A stretch of DNA of 64,000 nt, from the NCBI RefSeq assembly GCF_000972845.2, contig NC_040021.1, positions 6,243,291-6,307,290 of the forward strand. The letters run 5' to 3'. How positions within the stretch are numbered: the first letter of the stretch is position 1; each line of letters starts with the position of its first letter. The position numbers were made by a program, and so were the translations under genes. The stretch is from Larimichthys crocea (taxonomy: Eukaryota; Chordata; Actinopteri; Sciaenidae). Below are positions 27,901 through 64,000 of the stretch, one piece after another. The notes beneath the pieces were generated by a model. That model was given only the letters and a program-made list of their open reading frames with translations. It did not search any database and was not told where the DNA came from.

Positions 27901-30900
27901 TACATCGAGCGGTTCTCAAATTAAATCTTTACACTGACACTCGTTATTATCAGAACACTAGCTGATTTTCTACTAATCGACCGAGTGCCAGCTACAGATA
28001 ACGGCTTCTTTTTCGTGTGAACTAAGCCCACGTACCAGCGTTTATTTAGCAGAGTACAGTTTGATTCAAATGCGTGTCGGAAACCACCTGTTTTTCACAA
28101 AGCTACAGGTCTAACTATGCACTTAACACGGTGTCAGCCAAGTGCAGAGAGGGGATTTAAGTCTCAGAGATGTGTTTGGACGAGCAGGAATGAAGAGTCT
28201 GCTTTGCTCTTTCATTTTTCTTCATTGCCTTCTTCTTTCTTCTTCACGCACACCCTCCTCCTCCTCCTCCTCCAAAATTCTCTTTCTGTCTTCTGGACGT
28301 TTGACAGAAGTTTCTCTCATCTTCACTGGCAGCTGTTGCCATGGTTGTGTCAGCGCCTCCGAACTACCTGAGATGGTATTTCCATGGACACAGATCAGGA
28401 TGGCATTGGGCTTCTGAAGGTGTAGGAGGCAGTTCACCGGTGTCAGCAGTTCTGTGTGTTGGAGACAGACTGATGGAGACAGAGCGGGAGGAGGAGGTGG
28501 TGGAGGAAGAAGAAGAGGATTAGGGTCTGGGAAGACATTAAACAGAGAGGAGCAGGAGCCGGAAAAAGAGTGAACATAAGAGTGAGAGGTATTTCACTGT
28601 AGCCACCGTTAAAGGGTGACTTCTCAGATTCGCCAACGACATCAACAACGCAGCAAAGAGGAATGAACCGAGGCACCTTACCGAGGGAAAATCACACTAA
28701 AACCCGGAGCTGTTCCATTAACGCTGGAGTGGACATAATAACATTCGAATGACATGATTATACAGGTTTTCCTGCGCTCCATGATGAATCACAAATGATG
28801 GCCTAAATGAGAAAGTGACTCTTTAATGCATCATTCCGTGTTTCCATTAGAGCCCAGGAAGAGCTGGAGTGCTTTAGGCTCGCACTGACAAAGTGATATT
28901 TGAGAATAACACAAACCTGACAACAGTATATCCACTTTGAAATTAAATGACCATAAAAAAAGAAAAACTGTAAAAACAAAAACAAATATATTTTCAACTT
29001 TAGCTTAAAAAAAAAAGGAAAAGCAGCCTATAAAATATTTGTAGCTGTAATTTACTCAACTGGAGTTTCTGTTTTCATCTGCCAACATGCAGATACCAAT
29101 ATGTCAATAATATCAGTATATCAATCATTCTATATATACACCGATCAGCCATAACATTATGACAATGACGATAACTAGAGCCGACAACACTCTGAGCTTC
29201 ACAGCAGCTCTTCAGACACCTGCGGGTGACGTCACGGAGACTACGTCCGTGTTTTGTACCGTCCGCGTACAGCGTCAGGCACTATTGCAAAATAAAAACA
29301 GATGTATGGTTTATTTTGCAGTAATGACCCGCTCGCTGTACATTATCACACTTATAACACGGTGACTTACAAGATAAATCAGTATTTATTTTATATTAAA
29401 ATTATTAATTAAATTTTATTGGGTCCTCCAGAGTCTACGGTCAGAGCTGCATCCGTAGTTTTTAACAGACCGTAGAATGCCACGATTGACCAATCAGAAT
29501 CAAGTATTCAACAAAGCCGTGTAGTAAAATGTGACATCTCATCCAATAGTTAGATTATAACCTGACTCCAGTATTTCTTAAATTAGATTTAAAGAAATGT
29601 GCTGGCTGGGAATATTCCATAAATAAAAAGAAAAACGTGTCGGACTCTTTTGGAGAAAACTGTATATTATATAGTACTCATCTGCCGACATACACACCAG
29701 TATTCATGTTCACAATCATTACATTACACATGGTTTGTTGCTTCTGCCTTTACCTAAGCGGTGCTGTTCTTAAATAGTGGAATATTCAAAGACACGTGCA
29801 ACCTGTGTTCAGAAGCTCACACGACACAAAGATCGGAAGACACTGCTTTTAAAAATGAGATACACTCATGCATCCTAAGTGTATGTGAACAAAGAAGTAT
29901 GAATGCTTTAATTAGCTTGATTAAGACCTGATATGTATGTGCTAATGTTTCATAAGTGATTGTGATTATTGAAGCAGCACGTCAGCCAAAATTGGATCCA
30001 CCTGATTGGATCTTTCTAGTCTCTGGGTGATGGTTCCCTGGTTTCTTATTTGAAGATGCGGTGCTCAGAATATCAACAGCCGTCTTTTGAGTTTAAGATT
30101 TCGATTTCACGTCCGCCAAATCCAGGTTTTTAAACGCCCAGATCGTCAGTCAGTGTTACAGATAACAGACGCACATGTGGCCCCAACATAAAGCCATCCG
30201 CCCCCTCAGCCGTCACATAAAGCTGACATCGCCTTTCCCTTCTCTTATCCGTCCGCCTCGCAGTCATTGTAACCTCGATAATGCTCCCATTCATAAATCA
30301 TCTTTTCTCTGCCTGTTTGACAGCAGGGACTCGGCACGCAGACAAAAAGGGCCTCCTGCCGCCTCTCCTTCTTGACCCCCGTCACTTCCCGTACACCCAA
30401 GCAATCAGGGACAACTGCAGATGGCGCCGAGCGTCCCGCCTGAAGGGCAGAGTGTCTGCGGTATAATGCACGGGGAGCAGGAGAACAAAAAGTGTCAGCT
30501 CTCCCACTGACTGTCCATCTGTGTGTGACACACTGACCACGATCTGCTGTGTTCGTGACTCTGCACCTTTAAAAAGCCACATGGTTCGACATCAGTGTGC
30601 TTTGATTTAAGCAAGAGAGGGTGACCTTAAAATCTGGATCTGTTGCTAAGTAATTCAGTAACCAACAAGGTTTTTCCTCTGTGACTGTGAAGCTTCAGGC
30701 TGCACACACAAGTCATACTATATGTGCATTTTTGATGTTCAGGTTTGTGCCCTAAATATGAAGCTACAGCCTGAAAAGATAATATTAAATAAACATTTTT
30801 AATGGTTCATAGTAAAGAACTGGGAGGTTGTGATTGTCTGTCACCCAGAAAATGTCAGTCCTGAAGACGTTTACAAGGCTCTGTTGCACCAGGTGATTGC

Positions 30901-33385
30901 CATAATTCAGTTTATTCATTCAGTTCGATAATTGTTTTTTTATGTGGGACACCTCATGGGATTCTTGGGATTCTATTAATCCCAATCACTTATAAATAAA
31001 ATGAATATAAAGAATAATACAGTATATAAAAGCCCCTAAAAGAGCAGATTGTTTACTGCAATGTTCTACAACGTGTGAATCTGTGAGCTTTAGAGTTGCT
31101 GGTTGGCATTATGGCATATTTTTAATTTTGGATGGAGCCATGCTAGCAGTTTCCCCCTGCTTCCAGTCTTTATGCTAAGCTAGGCATCGCCCCCCGCATC
31201 TCATCTCTCTCGTGGAGATAACTGCAGCATTCACGTGTTTCTTCCTCCTGTGTTTGAACAAAGAGAAACGCTTTCACGTGTTTCTTCCTCCTGTGTTTGA
31301 ACAAAGAGAAACGCTTCATCAGAAAATTATTCACAACCACCCAAAATGACGCCACATGAGGAGCTTTAACAGTGGTGCTTCATGGCTGACACCCTGTGCG
31401 GGCTTGTTGAGAGGTTGTATTGGATGTTGTGTTTTGACTCTACTCTCCTCGTACGCGCCGGTTTCCTCTCCCTGCACCAGTTTCATCAGCAGACTAATCT
31501 CATTTTGTTTTTCTGCCTGTTATAAACAACCTCAGTCTCTCTCTACAAGAGCCCTCAGCCTGTCCATGTTCTGGAAGCAAAGTGGCGCCACGCGCACCGA
31601 TCAACAGTTTACACAACGACGGACTGCCTTCCAGAGAAACACTGGTTTAGCATTTCAAACATTCGAGGTGTGAAGGCCACTTGCTTGGCTTACATTAGCA
31701 CCGCAAGCCTGTTTAATCACACGCAGCTCCGGACTTGTCTTTGTACTTGAAACGAATAAGAGGATAAGTGTTGTTTTGAGTGGAGCTAAAACAGATTGTT
31801 TTAATTACCAACGGTCCCTGCAGGGAGTGATATGTCAAACTCTGTTTTCTGTGTGTCCTTCACAGGGGATTCGTTCACTCAATTCCGCTTTTCCGAGGAA
31901 AAGGACTGGGAGATGGACTCATTTGTAGCCAGTCAGGTAAATCTTTAGCACTTTGCATTGTTACGCTGTCGGTTTTAACCCCGCTTTGTGAGGTATGGAT
32001 CGCTCCGAGAAGACATCATGTGTGGATTGAAAATGCACAGCAGTCAGAAAGCACTTCACACCTACCTCTTTTAGTTTGGACCGAATGAAACAGCCCAACC
32101 TTGGGCAGAAGTGAAGAGGTCCGGATCAGATGGAACAATGGTTTTGGTTCGCTTTATAGTGCGAAAACTTTTTATTTTTGTGTCCAGGCATGTGAAAGCT
32201 GATGAAGTGCTGCAACATGTTACATCTTTTGTAATCATTGTGAGTAGCCTACCACTGCAGATGAGTGCTCTTTTGTTTTGTACTTGCACACAAGTGAAAC
32301 AAAACATTGTACACAAGAACCGTTACATAATCTGTGTGTGATGCACTGCTTTGTATACACGGATAAGTGCTGATAGTCATGGTGACAGAGTGAAAAGAGA
32401 CGTTTGTGTCAACATCAGCAGTCGTAACAAAAGTTTTCTCGTAGCTGTTGAGTATCATTTCATCAGTCTGTGAAGAACTGTGTTTTTCTGTTTCCTCTCT
32501 AGATGTCTGCGGCGTTCGTGGACCTCCCAGCGCTCGCCCAGAGCCTCCAACAAGTGCCTCTACATCAGAGACTCAACCTGGAGGCCGAGCTGGTTCAAGT
32601 AGGCTGCTTAAATCTGATCGATTGTGGATTTTTAATGTTCATATTTTAACCGTATGTCCTGTTTTCAGGTTTCCACACCAGTGGAGCTGCCCACGATGAC
32701 GCTCGCACCGAAACAGGAGTTGCCCAAAACGACCTTGTTCACTCCTCCGACGGCAGCCTTGAAAGTCCTCAGCACCAACCAGAAGGTCTCGGTGGCTACA
32801 AACCCGGCGTCTGTTCCAAAGTTGCAGGTTTCTTCGAGCGCAGCAGAGACGCCGGTGGATGATGTCGACGAAGAGCTGGACCAGCTGCTCAGTTTACAGA
32901 AACCAGTGTTGAGTGTTTCAGGGGAGCAGTCTGTCGGTGTCGAAGATGAGGAGAGTGCAGTTCCAGAGAAAGGTGAGTGGAAACGGCTAGCCTGACTCTG
33001 TCCAAAGGTTAATTAGAAAGCTTCACAGGTGCTGGAGCTTCTTGTTCACTTTACAGACTTGAGTCGTATCAATCTTCTCTCCAGAACTGAACAAATAAAA
33101 GTTAAATAATAGTTTCCCAAAATGTCAATTTCTTACTTAAATCCACCAATAATCAGGAACTGAATTAAGTCTCATACTCCATCCTTCAGATTAAAATTTC
33201 TAGAATCCAATTCTTTTCCCACTATGTTCTTTTAATCTGCAGCGTGCGAGGAAGTGATGGAGGTGATAGAAGAGAAGATGGAGGAGGTGAAAGACAAAGA
33301 CGTCGCACCTCCCGAGTCTGTTTCCACGAAGAAGGAAGTGACAGAGGAAGACCTGGAGGACTGGCTCGACAGCATGATCTCCTGA
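4401..33385 (+). CDS. aven: aven, apoptosis and caspase activation inhibitor (6 exons, complete)
   Basis: Exons 4401-4607, 6556-6727, 31866-31936, 32503-32598, 32669-32972 and 33243-33385 join in phase to 993 nt (330 residues plus TGA); human AVEN is about 362. Recognised by the RGG/RG-rich start, the block SNWDRYKESEK, the block DSFTQFRFSEEKDW, a LNLEAELVQ helix and the invariant end EEDLEDWLDSMIS. In the family, Aven binds Bcl-xL and Apaf-1, dampens caspase activation and takes part in ATM signalling; its RGG box binds G-quadruplex RNA. All introns are GT-AG. Intron 2 is about 25 kb while introns 3-5 total under 1 kb. The start at 4401 is chosen because it begins the RG box, as in mammals; an in-frame ATG at 4272 would add 43 residues. 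The gene converges on ryr3. Confidence 0.93.
4608..6555. other. aven intron 1
   Basis: 1.95 kb of AT-rich intron, duplicated with small indels at 608-2520. No ORF, RNA gene or recognised transposon. The short ACAAT run seen in copy 1 (about 1568-1587) is partly contracted here. Confidence 0.7.
6556..6727 (+). CDS. aven: aven exon 2: acidic segment
   Basis: Acceptor CCCTTTTTAG, donor GCAG|GTAAGA, 172 nt (phase 0 to phase 1). It encodes an acidic stretch (NEGDNFQEEDDRTE) followed by FSRRKLESNWDRYKESEKK and the end of the ADYHVLLESAG block. This matches the mammalian Aven region containing SNWDRYQDIEKE. Confidence 0.92.
7840..8045 (+). mobile_element. LINE 3'-tail fragment
   Basis: Shares a diverged sequence with 19045-19265: AGCAACAGACTGCTAC, GACTCTTCAACACCAGCATG, then GCTGTGACAAGTGAATTTCC and a TCAAAGTC...ATCTTGTCTTA end. 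This layout (end of the reverse-transcriptase ORF, short 3' UTR, TTTCCCC-GTGGGATCATTAAAGT-type tail and a short tandem end) is typical of fish L2/Rex-type non-LTR elements. The exact family cannot be assigned by eye. Confidence 0.6.
10560..10935 (-). repeat. Dispersed repeat family R1, copy a
   Basis: Inverted relative to copies at 17690-18010 and 23400-23650. Shared landmarks: CAGTTCCTCAAATGTCCACC, AAATAAACATGTTTACAGCC, TGGTACAAAAAACAG and TTTTGGTCTCTATAGCTAAT. No coding capacity. The family is a common interspersed repeat in percomorph fishes; its class is unknown to me. Confidence 0.75.
12000..12027. repeat. (GCT)n / (CAG)n trinucleotide microsatellite
   Basis: About eight uninterrupted GCT units followed by GCAGTG, within the aven intron and not in a coding frame. 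Confidence 0.9.
12836..12927. repeat. Compound TG microsatellite
   Basis: A (TG)n run interrupted twice by the same TATATGTATG cassette (near 12859 and 12900), so the array itself looks internally duplicated. Open frames across it on both strands are low-complexity artefacts. Confidence 0.93.
13511..13549. repeat. Poly-T tract
   Basis: Thirty-nine bases of T with a single A. No adjacent recognisable element was identified, so it may be a degenerate poly-A tail of a reverse-strand insertion or a simple slippage tract. Confidence 0.85.
14206..14224. repeat. (CA)n microsatellite
   Basis: A short run of about nine CA units immediately upstream of the 41-bp tandem duplication at 14240. Confidence 0.85.
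14240..14321. repeat. Perfect 41-bp tandem duplication
   Basis: Two identical 41-bp copies (14240-14280 and 14281-14321), beginning CATAACCAAACTTACTGAAG and ending GCTTCAGGGTG, with no mismatch. It is either very recent or an assembly artefact. Confidence 0.95.
17690..18010 (+). repeat. Dispersed repeat family R1, copy b
   Basis: Plus-orientation copy with the landmarks TTGTACCAGGCTGTAAACAT, GTTTATTTCTGCTGTGAAG and GTGGACGTTTGAGGAACTGC. The start (GGACAGCG) and the TCATGAACGGGGAAATTAGC block match copy a in reverse complement. Confidence 0.75.
19045..19265 (+). mobile_element. LINE 3'-tail fragment
   Basis: Better preserved than the 7840 copy. It includes TTCCAACAGCTGTCAGACTC, GCCGTGACAAGTAAATTTCC, CCGGTGTGGGATCATTAAAG and an ATCTTATCTTAT tail, typical of an L2/Rex-type non-LTR element that is truncated at its 5' end. 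Confidence 0.65.
21075..21260 (+). repeat. Diverged member of dispersed repeat family R1
   Basis: Has the block GAGACCATAAAGAGTCTC, then GGGGTCGCCCCCTGCTG and AATGCAGGTTTAAG, ending TGCATTGGCTTCACTG. This combination occurs in the 3' half of the common percomorph dispersed repeat. The match to copies a-c is partial. Confidence 0.45.
23400..23650 (+). repeat. Dispersed repeat family R1, copy c
   Basis: Plus-orientation copy beginning near TGGACAGTGTATCTGTGATG and containing TTGTACCAGGCTGTAAACTT and GTGGACGTTTGAGGAACTGC. Its left part matches the reverse complement of 59690-59770 (AAAATCTG...CCATGTTGG), which defines the element's 5' portion. Confidence 0.75.
24915..25400 (+). mobile_element. 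Decayed, internally deleted Tc1/mariner-like element
   Basis: The left end reads CGGCCATAACATTATGACCA and the right end GTCATAATGTTCTGGCTGAT, the inverted-terminal sequence of a widespread fish Tc1-like family. Between them lies the N-terminal DNA-binding part of the transposase frame with the remnants GQSVSKT-like, YQRWSKEGR and KVSEHTVQC. The catalytic DDE region is missing; the sequence jumps from the helix-turn-helix region to the right terminal sequence. An open frame of 89 codons (25116-25385) is a fragment only, so the element cannot be active. Confidence 0.8.
27482..27870. mobile_element. Probable non-autonomous DNA transposon with ATCGATT-rich ends
   Basis: One end carries AAAAAATCGATTTAATT and the other AATCGATTCTTGG...GAATCGATACCCAGCCTT. 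The phrase 'ATCGATACCCAGCC' is a common terminal sequence of hAT-like non-autonomous elements in fish. Target-site duplications are not clear. Confidence 0.4.
28254..28275. repeat. (CCT)n tract
   Basis: About seven CTC/CCT units; a matching purine-rich GGA/GAA tract lies at 28487-28520. Both give low-complexity open frames that are not genes. Confidence 0.8.
29135..29165 (+). mobile_element. Solo Tc1-like terminal sequence
   Basis: ACCGATCAGCCATAACATTA followed by TGACAATGACG matches the terminal inverted repeat of the element at 24915. No second end or transposase was seen nearby, so it is an isolated remnant. Confidence 0.55.
31230..31315. repeat. Perfect 43-bp tandem duplication
   Basis: Copies 31230-31272 and 31273-31315 are identical, each containing TTCACGTGTTTCTTCCTCC and TTGAACAAAGAGAAACGCT. 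Intronic; no coding role. Confidence 0.95.
31866..31936 (+). CDS. aven: aven exon 3
   Basis: 71 nt after the acceptor TCCTTCACAG, donor CAG|GTAAAT. It completes the glycine split from exon 2 and encodes DSFTQFRFSEEKDWEMDSF, equivalent to the human DSFSQFRFAEEKEW block. Together with exon 2 it restores phase 0. Confidence 0.92.
32503..32598 (+). CDS. aven: aven exon 4
   Basis: 96 nt (32 codons, phase 0 to 0), acceptor TTTCCTCTCTAG, donor CAA|GTAGGC. It encodes a leucine-rich amphipathic stretch (DLPALAQSLQQVPLHQRLN) ending EAELVQ, matching the conserved Aven helix. Confidence 0.9.
32669..32972 (+). CDS. aven: aven exon 5
   Basis: 304 nt. It starts with VSTPVELP, like the mammalian segment after the ELVQ helix, and continues with a low-complexity Thr/Ser/Pro linker. 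It ends with the conserved acidic motif DVDEELDQLLSLQKP and a Glu-rich tail. Donor AAAG|GTGAGT, phase 1. Confidence 0.9.
33243..33385 (+). CDS. aven: aven exon 6: conserved C-terminus
   Basis: 143 nt from acceptor TTTAATCTGCAG to the stop TGA at 33383-33385. A Glu/Lys-rich coiled-coil-like stretch (EVIEEKMEEVKDKD) is followed by VTEEDLEDWLDSMIS, nearly identical to the end of human AVEN. This is the most decisive piece for the gene identity. Confidence 0.95.
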
Positions 33386-33769
33386 CAGTCGTCCACCGAG
33401 GAAAGACTTGATTAGAGACAGAAAAGGTGTTAACGGAAAGCCTGACTTTGGTTTCAAATTCCCTGCTTCAACTTCCATCAGAATCATAACAGAAGCCAGT
33501 TATGAAGTTTACATGCTGGACAGAGAAGTTCGTTTTTTTGCGGTCAAGGTTTGTTTATCTGGTCCCTGGTGACGAACGAGAGGCGTATAGACAGGACAGT
33601 ACGTCTCGAACATTTGTAAGAATGTGTCATGATGTTCCCTCTGTACTTCATGTTTCAGAGAAATAATCCTCTGTTCCTTGTGAGACTGTGAAAGTTACAC
33701 ACCGCGGGAGAGTCGCCATCAGAGGAAAAGATGTGAGCAGCCGGAAAAAGGGACGGACGACACGTTTGG

Positions 33770-33792
33770 TTTATTGCGTCAATTACTTTATT
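33770..33792 (-). terminator. Likely ryr3 polyadenylation signals
   Basis: On the minus strand two AATAAA hexamers lie at 33787-33792 and 33770-33775, about 1.1 kb after the ryr3 stop codon. If used, the ryr3 3' UTR crosses the aven polyadenylation site, so the two 3' UTRs overlap. Other minus-strand AATAAA hexamers closer to the stop were not seen. Confidence 0.5.
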
Positions 33793-33888
33793 CATTTCCT
33801 CCCCCCTTTTGTCAAAAGAAATGCGGTTTACCAAAGCTACTACATACATACAAATGGCCATACAATAGCAGCTAACCATTCTGATGTC

Positions 33889-33894
33889 AATAAA
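33889..33894 (+). terminator. Likely aven polyadenylation signal
   Basis: Canonical AATAAA about 500 nt after the aven stop, followed by a GTTGTGTTGTTTTTTTTT GT/T-rich element 10-40 nt downstream, the usual layout of a cleavage site. A second AATAAA at 34214 is a weaker alternative. Confidence 0.6.
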
Positions 33895-34894
33895 TCCTTG
33901 AACCAAGTTGTGTTGTTTTTTTTTCCTCATTTAGTTGTGGGGCTCTTCTACTGTGGAAAGAAGTGCAGGCGGGCAGGACACCACAGCTTGGAAACGAAAC
34001 CAAACTAAGCAACATTTACACAAGGATTATCTAGATTTTATACAACAAATGTTTTCTTTTTTTTTTTTATGTATTTAAAAGCCACAAAACTAGCTCGAGC
34101 TAAATCTGCTTGTAACTAATCCAGAACTAGAACGCACTGCTTGTGTCAGGAGGAACAAAAATGATTACTTTTTTTTTTTGTTGCATAGTTTATCATAAGG
34201 CACGTCGGCACTTAATAAACACCTTTAAAAGTGTCTCCGGTCCTGGAAGAACCATCTTTCTTCTGTAACTCGTACATTTCATTTGACAGATTTTTTTTTT
34301 TTTTGAAAGGCAGATCAGGTCACACTCATGTCATTTGATGATGTTGAACTGGATATCGATAGTAGCAGCACACATCCCATTCAGTTGGTTTGGTAAGTAA
34401 GTGACACTAACATCCTGGCGTTAATCTAGAAATTGTGCATATTCAGACATTCAGTTGTCATGCTGTAACCCTTCACGTGTATCAAATGTCTACACACAAC
34501 AAATTGTGCAACAGGTTGGGGGTTAAGCAAGTGAAAAGGCAATGTGAATCAGAATCAAAAGGAAGGATTTGCATAAAAGAGGCGTCGTGGCAAAGTGACT
34601 ATTCTCAGGTAACGAGGACTTGGATGCACAAAACCCGAAATGTCCAATCGTCTGTCTCAAATCAATCACTTTCTTTGAAATTATGTTTCGTGTGTCGGAA
34701 TTCAAAATGAATGATGTTTTTTTTTTTCTTTTTCTTCTTCACATTTTTCGACACCATGGCAGCAGAGAAAAGTCCAGCGAGTGTTCAAGTTCTGTTAACA
34801 GGGTGAAGTCGAGTTCAGCGTCTCTTTCAGATCGAAGGAAAGTAGAGAGAGAGAGAGACGGGGGGGTGGGCACCAAGACGAGGCTGCCCCCTCT

Positions 34895-64000
<29,106 letters not shown>

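Larger units (their letters stand above)
12028..31865. other. aven intron 2, remainder: no supported gene
   Basis: About 20 kb with only repeats and short frames. No open frame exceeds 176 codons, and that one (13181-13711) runs through poly-T. In mammals CHRM5, an intronless gene of over 500 codons, lies within the AVEN locus; no such frame exists here. Several stretches (for example 12130-12430, 12950-13250 and 23860-24200) are free of repeats and of mixed composition, and may be conserved non-coding elements, but this cannot be shown from one sequence. Confidence 0.55.
33386..34894. other. Intergenic region between convergent genes (both 3' UTRs)
   Basis: 1.5 kb between the aven stop and the ryr3 stop. 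It contains the polyadenylation signals listed separately and several T-rich tracts (34052, 34169, 34291, 34719) that read as A-rich on the ryr3 strand. A GA-rich tract lies at 34845-34870. No additional gene is seen. Confidence 0.7.

Noticed and set aside
6728..31865. Muscarinic receptor 5 gene expected from mammalian synteny
   Set aside because: No long intronless frame or receptor motif is present on either strand of the intron.

Overview
The window is a piece of a teleost (probably percomorph) nuclear genome. The evidence is vertebrate multi-exon genes with GT-AG introns, typical fish repeats (Tc1-like, hAT-like and LINE tails, and a dispersed repeat common in percomorph fishes), frequent CA/TG microsatellites and one 10-N scaffold gap. 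It holds two genes placed tail to tail: aven on the + strand and ryr3 (ryanodine receptor 3) on the - strand. The same convergent pair exists in mammals at the AVEN/RYR3 locus.

Bases 1-7589 are the 5' part of aven, and this part is present twice. Copy 2 (4241-7589) carries intact exons 1 and 2. Copy 1 (236-3539) is nearly the same sequence but full of small insertions and deletions, including frameshifts in both exons, and it stops at the N gap (3540-3549). I read it as a false duplication in the assembly rather than a second gene. Bases 6728-31865 are one very long aven intron of about 25 kb. It has no convincing gene, but it has microsatellites, a decayed Tc1-like element, LINE tails and several copies of one dispersed repeat. 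aven exons 3-6 lie compactly at 31866-33385. The reconstructed protein has 330 residues: an N-terminal RGG/RG box, an acidic middle and the conserved C-terminal end.

From 34895 to the right edge, 58 exon segments on the - strand encode about 2,400 residues, the C-terminal half of ryr3. In protein order they cover the RyR repeat 3/4 domain with an RKIS phosphorylation-type motif, the central solenoid, the calmodulin-binding helix, the EF-hand pair inside a 1,283-nt exon, the transmembrane region with its GGGIGDE selectivity filter, and the C-terminal zinc-finger tail ending YEDQLG. Every splice phase I checked is consistent. The 5' half of the gene lies beyond the window.

The most interesting signal is a pair of similar neighbouring exons, 50720-50819 and 49776-49872, directly after the calmodulin-binding exon. 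They have the same start and end phase and have different sequences on the same W/Y/SF/L pattern. Only inclusion of exactly one keeps the reading frame. This looks like a mutually exclusive exon pair. The second exon matches the ordinary vertebrate RyR sequence; the first is a variant I do not recognise from any canonical RyR.
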